21,229 bases of DNA, taken from assembly GCA_049601975.1 (NCBI GenBank), contig JBMYRC010000064.1, positions 1-21,229 of the forward strand, read 5' to 3'. Origin of the DNA: UBA6544 sp049601975. GTDB taxonomy: Bacteria > Pseudomonadota > Alphaproteobacteria > UBA8366. The translations under genes were made by a program, and so were the position numbers. Within the stretch, counting starts at the first letter, position 1; every line of letters begins with the position of its first letter. This document shows, piece by piece, positions 1-7,091 of the stretch. A model generated the notes under the pieces. That model was not told the origin of the DNA. It ran no database searches and saw only the letters and a list, made by a program, of their open reading frames with translations.

Positions 1-142
1 CACCGCGATAGCCGGATTCGTCCAATCCATAGGATTGGATCATCGTGCCCATCGCGCCGTCCAGCATTAAGATGCGTTCGCGCAGTTGTGATTTGAGTTC
101 GTCTGTTCGTCCGGCGTCTCGGCCGGTTTCGTTAAGTGGCAT
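1..142 (-). CDS. metH: Methionine synthase (cobalamin-dependent), N-terminal fragment
   Basis: Partial gene whose 3' part lies beyond the window edge; only the first 47 codons are present. The visible protein starts MPLNETGRDA and contains LDGAMGTMIQ followed by a Y-G-L-D-E-S-G-Y-R-G stretch. This is the hallmark opening of the homocysteine-binding TIM barrel of MetH-type methionine synthases. The family transfers the methyl group of 5-methyltetrahydrofolate to homocysteine through cobalamin. The ATG (140-142) is preceded by an AGGA-type ribosome site. The gene lies 16 bp downstream of metF on the same strand, so the two very likely share a transcript: MetF makes the methyl donor that MetH uses. 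A short stand-alone homocysteine methyltransferase would begin the same way, because only the N-terminal domain is visible; some alphaproteobacteria split MetH into two genes. Confidence 0.85.
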   Translation of the reverse strand, partial: MPLNETGRDAGRTDELKSQLRERILMLDGAMGTMIQSYGLDESGYRG

Positions 143-158
143 TGCTCTGGATCCTGCT

Positions 159-1034
159 TTACGCCGCGTCGGCGCTATCGTTCAAGTTCGGACGCATACC
201 CAGTCGCCAGCAAATGGCATAGGTAAGTGCCGCCCGATTGAGGGTGTAAAAATGAAAAGCTTCGACGCCATTGGCTGATAAATCTGCGCACTGTTCGATG
301 GCGACGCTCGCGGCAATCAGATTTCGCGTCTCCGGGTCGTTATCAAGCCCTTCGAACTGGGACGCCATCGATGTGGGTACGGTTGTCGCGCATTTTCCGC
401 TGAACTCGACGACTTTGGCAAAATTGGTAACGGGGAGGATACCAGGAATTATGGGCACTTTAATCCTGCTTGCTGCGGCGGCGTCGCGGAATCGGTAGAA
501 GAGATCGTTGTCGAAGAAATATTGGGTCAGGATGCGCGTCGCACCGGCGTCAACCTTACGTTTTAGATTGTCGAGATCCGCGCTTTGATTCGGTGAATCC
601 GGATGATTTTCCGGATAGCCGGCGACGGAGATTTCGAAATCGGCAATCTTGCGTAAACCGGCGACTAGGGCACTTGCGTTCTCAAAACCATTCGGATGCG
701 GCGTGTAGGAACTCTCACCTTTCGGCGGATCGCCGCGCAGGGCGACGATGTGCCGAATCCCAGCCGCCCACCAACTTTTTGCGAGAGTTTCGATTTCCGC
801 CTGGGTCGTGCCTACACAAGTCAAATGCGCGGCTGGATTAACCGGCATGGAAGTATGAATCCGTTCCACCAATTGCTCGGTGCGGCTCCGGGTGGAGCCG
901 CCGGCGCCATAGGTCACGGAGAAGAATGCGGGCCTGAGTGGTGCCAGTTTCTCCATAACATTCCAGAGTTGGGTTTCGGCGTCCTTGCTATGAGGCGGGA
1001 AAAATTCAAAACTTACGATCGGGCTTACAGCCAT
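159..1034 (-). CDS. metF: Methylenetetrahydrofolate reductase
   Basis: FAD-dependent reduction of 5,10-methylene-THF to 5-methyl-THF, the methyl donor for methionine synthesis. The start chosen gives 291 residues, close to the roughly 296 of E. coli MetF. Family hallmarks are visible in order: an early SFEFFPP (catalytic Glu region), FFSVTYGAGGSTR, HLTCVG, ALRGDPP (flavin-contacting Asp), YPENHPDSPN, TQYFFDN, and FHFYTLNRA near the end. The reading frame is open upstream as far as 1205, but that part lies inside the preceding gene and has no MetF similarity. The ATG at 1032-1034 directly precedes the conserved core and overlaps the stop of the regulator gene by 10 bp. This overlap implies translational coupling. 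It forms an operon with the upstream ArsR-methyltransferase gene and downstream metH. Confidence 0.95.
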   Translation of the reverse strand: MAVSPIVSFEFFPPHSKDAETQLWNVMEKLAPLRPAFFSVTYGAGGSTRSRTEQLVERIHTSMPVNPAAHLTCVGTTQAEIETLAKSWWAAGIRHIVALRGDPPKGESSYTPHPNGFENASALVAGLRKIADFEISVAGYPENHPDSPNQSADLDNLKRKVDAGATRILTQYFFDNDLFYRFRDAAAASRIKVPIIPGILPVTNFAKVVEFSGKCATTVPTSMASQFEGLDNDPETRNLIAASVAIEQCADLSANGVEAFHFYTLNRAALTYAICWRLGMRPNLNDSADAA

Positions 1035-2005
1035 GATTCGGAGCCTTTCTCGGTCGTGTCTAATCGTTCGGCACGCATTTTGGGAAGCGTTGCGGACCAT
1101 AGACATACGGTTAACGGGTCGCCGGCGAGATGAACCGTTTCCACCGGGCCCAAACCAGCTCCGCGAAACCAAGTCTTCATCTCTGAGTCGGTGAATCCCA
1201 GCCAACGATGGGCGTGTTCGAGCATTAAAACGGATTCGTCATGCGGCGCGAAATCAATCACCACAATACTGCCGCCCGGTCGGAGCAATCGAGCGGCTTC
1301 TGCAAGGACCAACGCCGGGTCTTCGGCGTAGTGGAGTACCAAATGGAAGGTGGCGACATCGAAACTTTCCGGCTGCAATTCCAGCTGTCGCATATCGCCA
1401 TAACGCAAATGGCAATTCGTCAGGTCGGCGCGAGCCAAATTCGACCGTGCTACAGTCAACATCTCGTGTGAGAGATCGATGCCGATCGCGCGTTCGGTCA
1501 TCGGCGCGACGATCTCCAGTATTCTGCCGGTTCCGGTGCCGATATCGACATGGCTCCATCCCGATCGCGCCGGTAGCATATCTCGTAATGCACGTTCGAC
1601 TGATTCGTCGTCCACATGCATACGCCGAATTTCGTCCCAATTCTGCGCATTTCGCTTGAAGAATTCCTCGGCTCGCAACGCCCGGTCACGGCGAACTGTG
1701 TCTAATCGTGATCGATCTCGGGCTCTGACTGAGTCGTCATTCGGCGTGAGGTCCAGCAAAGTCTTGGCTAGCGCCGCGTTGGCACCCGTTTCGGCCACTC
1801 GATAGAAAGCCCACGCTCCTTCGCGAAACCGCTCCAGGAGGCCAGCTTCCACCATTAACTTTAAATGCCGCGATACCCGGGGCTGGCTTTGACCCAAAAT
1901 TTGCGTCAATTCGCTGACCGAAAGTTCCGTTTCGCTGCAAAGCGCGAGCACTCGAAGCCGGGTGTCTTCCGCGGCGGCTCGCAGCCCCTGAAGTAATCTT
2001 TCCAT
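1025..2005 (-). CDS. ArsR-family regulator fused to a SAM-dependent methyltransferase (SahR-like)
   Basis: Predicted 326-residue fusion. Residues about 1-80 are a winged helix of ArsR type, with VSELTQILGQSQPRVSRHLK as helix-turn-helix and a GAWAFYRV wing. Residues about 110-300 are a class I methyltransferase with the SAM-binding motif DIGTGTGRILE, an acidic strand end (GIDLSHEML), GDM, and an LLRPGGSIVVIDF post-motif. No cysteine metal-site pair of the ArsR metal sensors is evident. Position at the head of metF-metH suggests a methionine-cycle regulator. From general knowledge, SahR-type ArsR proteins sense S-adenosylhomocysteine and control such genes; here the methyltransferase fold could serve as the SAM/SAH sensor rather than as an enzyme. 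That link is inference. The ATG at 2003-2005 sits in a 12-bp palindrome and lacks a strong ribosome site. A 16-bp palindrome lies about 40 bp upstream, a probable operator. Confidence 0.85.
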   Translation of the reverse strand: MERLLQGLRAAAEDTRLRVLALCSETELSVSELTQILGQSQPRVSRHLKLMVEAGLLERFREGAWAFYRVAETGANAALAKTLLDLTPNDDSVRARDRSRLDTVRRDRALRAEEFFKRNAQNWDEIRRMHVDDESVERALRDMLPARSGWSHVDIGTGTGRILEIVAPMTERAIGIDLSHEMLTVARSNLARADLTNCHLRYGDMRQLELQPESFDVATFHLVLHYAEDPALVLAEAARLLRPGGSIVVIDFAPHDESVLMLEHAHRWLGFTDSEMKTWFRGAGLGPVETVHLAGDPLTVCLWSATLPKMRAERLDTTEKGSESWL

Positions 2006-2016
2006 GGGATATCCCA
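2005..2016. repeat. 12-bp perfect palindrome at the start codon of the ArsR-methyltransferase gene
   Basis: TGGGATATCCCA is perfectly self-complementary, and its first base belongs to the ATG of the minus-strand regulator. It occupies the place where a Shine-Dalgarno site would be expected. It could be a second operator half-region, an RNA hairpin affecting initiation, or chance. Visible directly; function unknown. Confidence 0.4.
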
Positions 2017-2330
2017 GTAATTTAACAAAATAATGATATAAAGAAATGTTTATGTAAACATGTTGAATGGCTATCTGGGTTGGTAACGAATTTGTGTGAG
2101 ATATTTTTGCAACAACACTGACTCTTGAGCCTCTCTAAGAGAGATCGGTTATGGTCATATGAAATTGCATATGTTACTAAACTATAGGCACAATGGGCGA
2201 AGCAACTAAGGCATTGCTCCGTAAAGTTTTGTGGGATGCATGCTCTATAAAAGGGGCATTGTATCCCGACCGGTTGCTCGACTGAGTTAATGTGGTGCGG
2301 TAAGTGGTGTTTTGACGGGGAGTCGCGGGT
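2006..2330. other. 325-bp AT-rich intergenic region between the met operon and mlaA
   Basis: Divergent promoters for the regulator-metF-metH operon (minus) and for mlaA-mlaC (plus) must lie here. No convincing gene is seen on either strand. It contains a 12-bp palindrome at 2005-2016, a 16-bp palindrome at 2046-2061, a small perfect inverted repeat CTCTCT-A-AGAGAG at 2131-2143, and two CATATG palindromes six bases apart at 2156-2173. I see no convincing -35/-10 pair for mlaA, nor a recognisable SAM riboswitch; I cannot rule one out by eye. Confidence 0.6.
2033..2061 (-). promoter_or_regulatory. Candidate promoter -10 with overlapping palindromic operator of the met operon
   Basis: On the minus strand, TATCAT (2033-2038) matches five of six bases of a sigma70 -10 element. 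Just upstream, 2046-2061 is the perfect inverted repeat ATGTTTA-TG-TAAACAT. It would fall in the spacer/-35 zone, a typical place for repression by an ArsR-type dimer. No good -35 hexamer is present at 17 bp. The palindrome is certain; the promoter and the regulator assignment are inference. Confidence 0.45.
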
Positions 2331-3161
2331 TTGCAGACCTTGTTTTTACCGTATGAATTTCGGTATCGAGTTGTTAGGACGGTGGCGGCGATAGGTATTG
2401 GGGCGCTTGCGCTGACAGGCTGCGCCACGGCTGATGGGAATACGGAGAACGATCCCTTCGAAAGTGTGAACCGATCAATATTCGACTTTAACAACAAACT
2501 CGACAATGCGGTGTTCGAGCCGGTTTCGCAGGCTTATGTCGACAATATTCCAGAACCCCTCCGAGAGGTCGTCGCCGATACGCTTCGGTATTTGAAGACG
2601 CCGGTCATATTCGCAAACGATGTTCTGCAAGGGGATGTCGATCGCGCAGGCAATACATTGTCCAGGTTCGTGACGAATACGATCATTGGGTTTGTCGGCA
2701 TGGTCGATACCGCATCCGCCACTGGTGCTCCCTACCATTCAGAAGATTTTGGTCAGACATTGGCGGTTTGGGGTTTTGGCGAAGGGCCATATCTTATGAT
2801 CCCGGTTCTTGGTCCGATGACTCTGCGTGATGGGTTTGGGAAGATCGGCAACTCGTTCATTGATCCGCTCGGCGAAATTGACGAAGCCGCGTTTGACTGG
2901 TCGCACAAGATAATCGGTGGCGTTGATACGCGAGCCGATCTGCTCGACACGCTCGATGATCTGGAACGTACCTCTCTTGATTACTACGCCGCCATTAGGA
3001 GCCTCTACAGGCAAAAGCGAAACGATGAGATCAGCAACGGTGAAGGCGATTCGCCAGTTCCGGTCCCGAATATCAGCTTCGATGATGAAGATGAGGGAAA
3101 GGAACCGGGAAGCAATAAATTGGCCCTAGGGGCTCATATAAGTTCAAGACCGGTACGTTAG
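2331..3161 (+). CDS. mlaA: MlaA/VacJ family outer-membrane lipoprotein
   Basis: Predicted 276-residue lipoprotein. In enterobacteria MlaA sits in the outer membrane and removes surface-exposed phospholipids, passing them to periplasmic MlaC. Here an arginine-bearing n-region (R11, R13, R16) and a hydrophobic stretch end in the lipobox LTGC, with C31 as the lipidated residue. The family core follows: DPFESVNRSIFDFN, a NIPEPLREV segment, FVTNTIIGFVGMVD, the EDFGQTLAVWG motif, then GPYLMIPVLGP. The C-terminal tail (about residues 235-276) is acidic and poorly conserved. The start is TTG at 2331, with a GGGGAG-like ribosome site about 9 bases before it. A start further in would shorten the signal peptide. 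It is followed after 3 bp by an mlaC-type gene, fitting a lipid-transport pair. Confidence 0.9.
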   Translation: MQTLFLPYEFRYRVVRTVAAIGIGALALTGCATADGNTENDPFESVNRSIFDFNNKLDNAVFEPVSQAYVDNIPEPLREVVADTLRYLKTPVIFANDVLQGDVDRAGNTLSRFVTNTIIGFVGMVDTASATGAPYHSEDFGQTLAVWGFGEGPYLMIPVLGPMTLRDGFGKIGNSFIDPLGEIDEAAFDWSHKIIGGVDTRADLLDTLDDLERTSLDYYAAIRSLYRQKRNDEISNGEGDSPVPVPNISFDDEDEGKEPGSNKLALGAHISSRPVR

Positions 3162-3164
3162 TCG

Positions 3165-3815
3165 ATGTTGACGTCAACGGCAGCTCAGATGATACGTGGA
3201 ACGATCTTCGCAATTGGCGTAATATTCCTCGTTTCTTCGGCTCAAGCCACCTCGGCGTACCCAGACTCGGGCGCTTTCGTTGCCGCTTTGGGAAATCGCG
3301 CAATAGAGCTATTAGGCGAGCGGGTGAAGACGGATGAGGAACAAGAAACCCGTTTTCGGAAGTTGCTACGAGAAGGATTTGCCGTCCGAAAGATTGGTCG
3401 ATTTGTCCTTGGAAAATACCGCCGGAGTTCTTCAGATGAAGACGTCGCGGAATTCTTAAGTCTCTTCGAAGATTACATTGTCTCGCTTTACTCCTCGGCA
3501 TTTCGGAATTTTTCGGGCGAAACTTTCGCGGTAGTGAGAGTGGTTAAGACGCGCAGCTCGCAAGATACGATGGTTATCACGCATATTAATCCGGATGCGG
3601 CGGATGGTCCGACGAAAGTCGTATTTCAGGTACGCAATTCTCGTGACGAATACAAAATCTTGGACGTCAAAATCCAAGGTGTCAGTATGATAGTGACGCA
3701 GCGTGATGAATTCACCGGATTTATTCGCAATAATGGCGGGGAAATCGGCCCGTTGATCAAAGCGCTTCGTAAAAAGACGGCCTCTTTAAAGACTAGGGCG
3801 CGCGAGCTGCGATAG
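3165..3815 (+). CDS. mlaC: MlaC/Ttg2D family periplasmic phospholipid-binding protein
   Basis: Predicted 216-residue exported protein. Family members shuttle phospholipid between the outer-membrane MlaA complex and the inner-membrane MlaFEDB transporter. A signal peptide spans about residues 1-28, with a hydrophobic core around GTIFAIGVIFLVSS and an AQA-type cleavage site. The mature part has the expected small alpha/beta layout: GFAVRKIGRFVLGKYRR, then a helix with FLSLFEDYIVSLYSSAF, then strands ending VFQVRNSRDEYKILDV and an IQGVSMIVTQRDEF motif typical of the family. Start ATG at 3165 lies 3 bp after the mlaA stop, but no strong ribosome site is visible. The internal ATG at 3189 is the alternative and would still leave a signal peptide. 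No mlaF, mlaE or mlaD gene is in the window. Confidence 0.88.
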   Translation: MLTSTAAQMIRGTIFAIGVIFLVSSAQATSAYPDSGAFVAALGNRAIELLGERVKTDEEQETRFRKLLREGFAVRKIGRFVLGKYRRSSSDEDVAEFLSLFEDYIVSLYSSAFRNFSGETFAVVRVVKTRSSQDTMVITHINPDAADGPTKVVFQVRNSRDEYKILDVKIQGVSMIVTQRDEFTGFIRNNGGEIGPLIKALRKKTASLKTRARELR

Positions 3816-3866
3816 CTCGGTATTCCCGTCGCACGGTGGAAAACTGAACCGCGCCGACGTATGTTT

Positions 3867-5546
3867 TCATCGTGTTAATGGTTTGTATTTGATTCGATGC
3901 GGCTGAGTTGCCGCTTCACCCAACCGTCGGCGTTTGTCCGCTTCGTAATCCTCGTAGTTACCTTCGAACCAAACGACCTGGCTGTCGCCTTCATAAGCCA
4001 AAATATGGGTTGCGATGCGATCCAAGAACCAGCGGTCGTGACTGGTAATCAGGATGCAGCCAGCGAACTCACTCAAGGCCTCCTCGAGTGCGCGCAACGT
4101 ATCAATATCGAGATCGTTAGTCGGCTCATCCAGCAATAGTACGTTCGCGCCGGTCCTTAACATCTTCGCCAAATGAACACGATTCCGTTCACCACCGGAC
4201 AACTGCCCGACCTTCTTTTGCTGGTCCGGACCGCGGAAATTAAATGCCCCGACATAGGCCCGGCTCTGCATTTTCCGTTTACCGAGGTCAATTTCGATCT
4301 CGCCTTGGCTTATTTCTTCCCAGACGTTTTTGTCAGCGTCGAGCGTGTCGCGGGACTGGTCGACGAAGCCAAGTTGCACCGTTTTGCCGACACGCAATTC
4401 GCCGCCGTCAGGCGTCTCGTCGCCGGTGATCATGCGGAACAGCGTGGTTTTACCGGCACCGTTCGGGCCGATCACACCGACAATACCGCCTGGGGGAATC
4501 TTGAAGCTCAAGTCCTCCATCAGGAGGTGATTACCATAGCCTTTGCGAAGACCCTCTGCCTCAATGACCAAATCACCAAGACGTTCGGCTGACGGAATGA
4601 CAATCTGCGCCGAATCGGGAGCACGATCCTGACTTTCAGCTAATAATTGCTCGTAAGCGGTAATCCGGGCTTTCGATTTGGCTTGACGGGCTCTCGGGCT
4701 GGCCGCGATCCATTCGCGTTCGCGGGCGAGGGTGCGCATGCGCGCCGATTCACTGCTGCTCTCGTGTTGGAGCCGTTTTTCCTTCTGTTCGAGCCAAGCC
4801 GAATAATTACCCTCGTAGGGAATGCCCCGGCCGCGATCGAGTTCCAAGATCCATCCAGTCACATTATCAAGGAAGTACCTATCATGGGTAACCATGACGA
4901 CCGTGCCTTCGTATTCCCGCAAGTGACGCTCCAGCCAAGCGACGGTTTCCGCATCGAGATGGTTTGTCGGCTCGTCAAGGAGTAACAAATCTGGTTTGCG
5001 AAGTAACAATTGACAAAGCGCCACCCGACGGCGCTCACCACCCGAGAGGTTTTCAACCTCGGACTCGCCCGGGGGGCAGCGCAAGGCATCCATAGCGATT
5101 TCGATTGTTCGATCCAAATCCCAAGCATCTGCCGCGTCTATCTTTTCCTGGAGCTCAGCTTGTTCCTCGATCAACGCGGTCATTTCGTCCGGGTCTTCGA
5201 CTTCACCCAGTTTAAGGCTGACTTCCTCAAACCTGTCGACAAAGCCCTTTTGCTCGGCCAACCCTTCCAGGACATTTTCGGCCACGGTCTTATCCGGATC
5301 GAGTTGCGGTTCTTGCGGCAAATAGCCCACGGTCGCCCCTTCAGCGGCCCAGGCCTCACCGTTGAACTCTGTTTCCATACCGGCCATGATTTTTAGAAGC
5401 GTCGATTTTCCGGCGCCGTTATATCCCAAGACCCCAATCTTTGCGCCGGGCAAGAACGCCAGCGTGACGTTGTTGAGAACTTCACGTCCGACCTGATAGG
5501 CCTTAGTCAGTTCCTTCATCACATAAATATATTGATAAGACGCCAT
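3867..5546 (-). CDS. ettA: Energy-dependent translational throttle protein EttA (ABC-F ATPase)
   Basis: Predicted 559 residues (E. coli EttA has 555). ABC-F proteins have two ATPase domains and no membrane part; EttA binds the ribosomal E site and tunes early elongation to the energy state. First domain: Walker A GYNGAGKS (41-48), signature NLSGGERRRVALC, Walker B LLLLDEPTNHLD. A charged linker follows, with EREWIAASPRARQAKSKAR, the region that contacts the P-site tRNA. Second domain: GPNGAGKTTL, QLSGGERNRVHLA, LLLDEPTNDLD. It ends in the family-typical YKPLTR. The ATG at 5544-5546 gives the canonical N-terminus MASYQYIYVMKEL and has GGAG 8 bases upstream. The frame is open 15 codons further through a run of eight cytosines, but that extension is not expected in the family. 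Single gene, convergent with mlaC. Confidence 0.96.
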   Translation of the reverse strand: MASYQYIYVMKELTKAYQVGREVLNNVTLAFLPGAKIGVLGYNGAGKSTLLKIMAGMETEFNGEAWAAEGATVGYLPQEPQLDPDKTVAENVLEGLAEQKGFVDRFEEVSLKLGEVEDPDEMTALIEEQAELQEKIDAADAWDLDRTIEIAMDALRCPPGESEVENLSGGERRRVALCQLLLRKPDLLLLDEPTNHLDAETVAWLERHLREYEGTVVMVTHDRYFLDNVTGWILELDRGRGIPYEGNYSAWLEQKEKRLQHESSSESARMRTLAREREWIAASPRARQAKSKARITAYEQLLAESQDRAPDSAQIVIPSAERLGDLVIEAEGLRKGYGNHLLMEDLSFKIPPGGIVGVIGPNGAGKTTLFRMITGDETPDGGELRVGKTVQLGFVDQSRDTLDADKNVWEEISQGEIEIDLGKRKMQSRAYVGAFNFRGPDQQKKVGQLSGGERNRVHLAKMLRTGANVLLLDEPTNDLDIDTLRALEEALSEFAGCILITSHDRWFLDRIATHILAYEGDSQVVWFEGNYEDYEADKRRRLGEAATQPHRIKYKPLTR

Positions 5547-5653
5547 TGAATTCGCTCCGAAATAACGATGCTGGGGGGGGATCGGTGGCACTGTTTAGCG
5601 AATCGGTCGGTTTCAAGCAACATTGCTGCAGTATGAGCGGTTTGCATTTGTCG

Positions 5654-5672
5654 CTAACGGCGAACCCGTTAG
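5654..5672. promoter_or_regulatory. Perfect 7-5-7 inverted repeat in a divergent intergenic region
   Basis: CTAACGG, five bases, then CCGTTAG. It lies in the 156-bp gap between divergent ettA and the SAF-domain oxidoreductase gene, about 30 bp before the latter's ATG. A TAATAT hexamer at 5675-5680 could be a weak -10. There is no T-run, so a terminator is unlikely. A candidate operator for the oxidoreductase gene; the binding protein is unknown. Confidence 0.4.
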
Positions 5673-5702
5673 AGTAATATTAACCACAGCACAGGTGCCA
5701 AG

Positions 5703-7088
5703 ATGAACTACGACTCGATCTTTGTTGAACACGCCAACGAAAACGTTCGTGCCGGTCTCATTGGAGCCGGTCAGTTCGGGGCCTCCTTCGTTGCCCAAGT
5801 AGTTCGCACGCCGATCCTTGATATCCCGGTCGTTTGCGACCTAGACGCCGAACGCGCTGCCGCAGTCTTTATCGCCGCAGGCTATGCAGCCGAGGACGTT
5901 GTTATTGCAGAAAGTACACTGGTGGCGTTGAAGGCCCTCGAATCGGGGAAAAGAGTGGCGGTCGGAGACGCGGGTATCGTGCCGCAATTGCCCTTAGACA
6001 TCATTGTTGAAGCGACGGGCAATCCGGAAGCAGCCGCCGCAATCGGTGTCGCCGCATTGGATGAGGGAAAACACCTTGCGATGGTTACGAAGGAGGCCGA
6101 TTCGGTAATCGGTCCTTATTTGGCAGCGCGCGCAAAGAGGGCAGGGCTGGTGGCCACGCCGGTTGATGGCGATCAGCCGAGCTTGCTGATCGGCCTTTTA
6201 TCATGGGCGAAATTGCTTGGTCTCGAGGTTGTCTCGGCCGGTAAATCAAGCGAATACGATTTTATTTATGACCGTGTCCACGGCACGGTCTCCTGGCGCG
6301 GCGAAGCCATTGCGGTGCCGGACTTCGCCGATGTTTGGTTGATGCCGGAACTCGGCGTCCCGGAGACGGTCGATGTGCGCAGCGAAATGCTCCGCATGTT
6401 TCCGCAACGTACGGTGCCGGACCTCTGCGAGATGGGGGTTGTGTGCAATCACACCGGCCTACGACCGGATAATCCATCCTTTCACGCCCCGCATGCCAGA
6501 ACCCTCGAGGTGCCGGAAGTACTCCGCCCGAAGGACGCGGGCGGCATCTTGTCGGCACCGGGTACCATCGATGTGTTCAACTGTTTGCGCCGCGCCGACG
6601 AACAGAGCTTTGCCGGCGGCGTGTTCATTGTCGTCGATTGCACGGATCGGGAGACGTGGCAGGTATTGTCGGAGAAAGGCATCCCCGTGAGCCGCAATGG
6701 GGGGCACGGCATGCTGTATAATCCCTCGCACCTACTCGGTGTAGAAGCGCCCGTATCGATCCTCTCCGCCTGCCTATTGGGGCGCGGGACCGGTGCCGCT
6801 GAAGTCCGTCATACCGTCGATCTCGTGGCACAAACCGCGCGCGACTGGAAAGCCGGACAGGTTCTCACGATTACCGACCATCATCACCATGAAGTCGCGG
6901 GTCTCGAACCGCTGTTGCTTTCCGCAGCACCCGCGACAGCTACCAATCCGTTGCCCTATTACATGGCGGTGGGCGGCACGTTGGCACAAGATGTACCCGC
7001 CGGGACCGTGATTACCCGCGCGATGGTCGAGGCACCGAAAGAGTCGGCCTTATGGAAGCTGCGCGATGAAATGGATGCGGCTGCGTAG
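5703..7088 (+). CDS. Homoserine-dehydrogenase-like NAD(P)-dependent oxidoreductase with C-terminal SAF domain
   Basis: Predicted 461 residues. The N-terminal part is a Rossmann fold with GLIGAGQFG (nucleotide loop at 21-26) and the strand VVCDLD, then VEATGNPEAAAAIG and VTKEAD, as in homoserine-dehydrogenase-like proteins. The C-terminal part, from about residue 375, resembles a SAF domain, with an AGQVL segment and the late PAGTVITRAMV motif. Members of this group (COG4091 type) are often mislabelled FlgA because of the SAF domain; there are no flagellar genes here. Substrate unknown; related proteins occur in sugar-acid or branched-acid catabolism. Odd feature: four consecutive histidines at 393-396 (TDHHHHEV). 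The ATG at 5703 is preceded by AGG at a suitable distance. It converges on the dehydratase gene with a 3-bp gap, so it is probably transcribed alone. Confidence 0.8.
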   Translation: MNYDSIFVEHANENVRAGLIGAGQFGASFVAQVVRTPILDIPVVCDLDAERAAAVFIAAGYAAEDVVIAESTLVALKALESGKRVAVGDAGIVPQLPLDIIVEATGNPEAAAAIGVAALDEGKHLAMVTKEADSVIGPYLAARAKRAGLVATPVDGDQPSLLIGLLSWAKLLGLEVVSAGKSSEYDFIYDRVHGTVSWRGEAIAVPDFADVWLMPELGVPETVDVRSEMLRMFPQRTVPDLCEMGVVCNHTGLRPDNPSFHAPHARTLEVPEVLRPKDAGGILSAPGTIDVFNCLRRADEQSFAGGVFIVVDCTDRETWQVLSEKGIPVSRNGGHGMLYNPSHLLGVEAPVSILSACLLGRGTGAAEVRHTVDLVAQTARDWKAGQVLTITDHHHHEVAGLEPLLLSAAPATATNPLPYYMAVGGTLAQDVPAGTVITRAMVEAPKESALWKLRDEMDAAA

Positions 7089-7091
7089 TAC

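Noticed and set aside
1035..1205. 57-codon N-terminal extension of metF
   Set aside because: It lies within the regulator gene and shows no MetF similarity; the ATG at 1034 gives the canonical start.
3167..3178. GTTGACGTCAAC palindrome at the mlaC start
   Set aside because: Perfect 12-bp palindrome but within coding sequence 2 codons into the gene; no reason to call an operator.
3803..3819. Inverted repeat CGAGCT-N5-AGCTCG over the mlaC stop, as a terminator
   Set aside because: No T-run follows on either strand; a short stem overlapping a stop codon may be chance.
6246..6989. Several open frames opposite or within the SAF-domain oxidoreductase
   Set aside because: Overlapping shadows in other frames; Arg/Pro/Ser-rich without family motifs.
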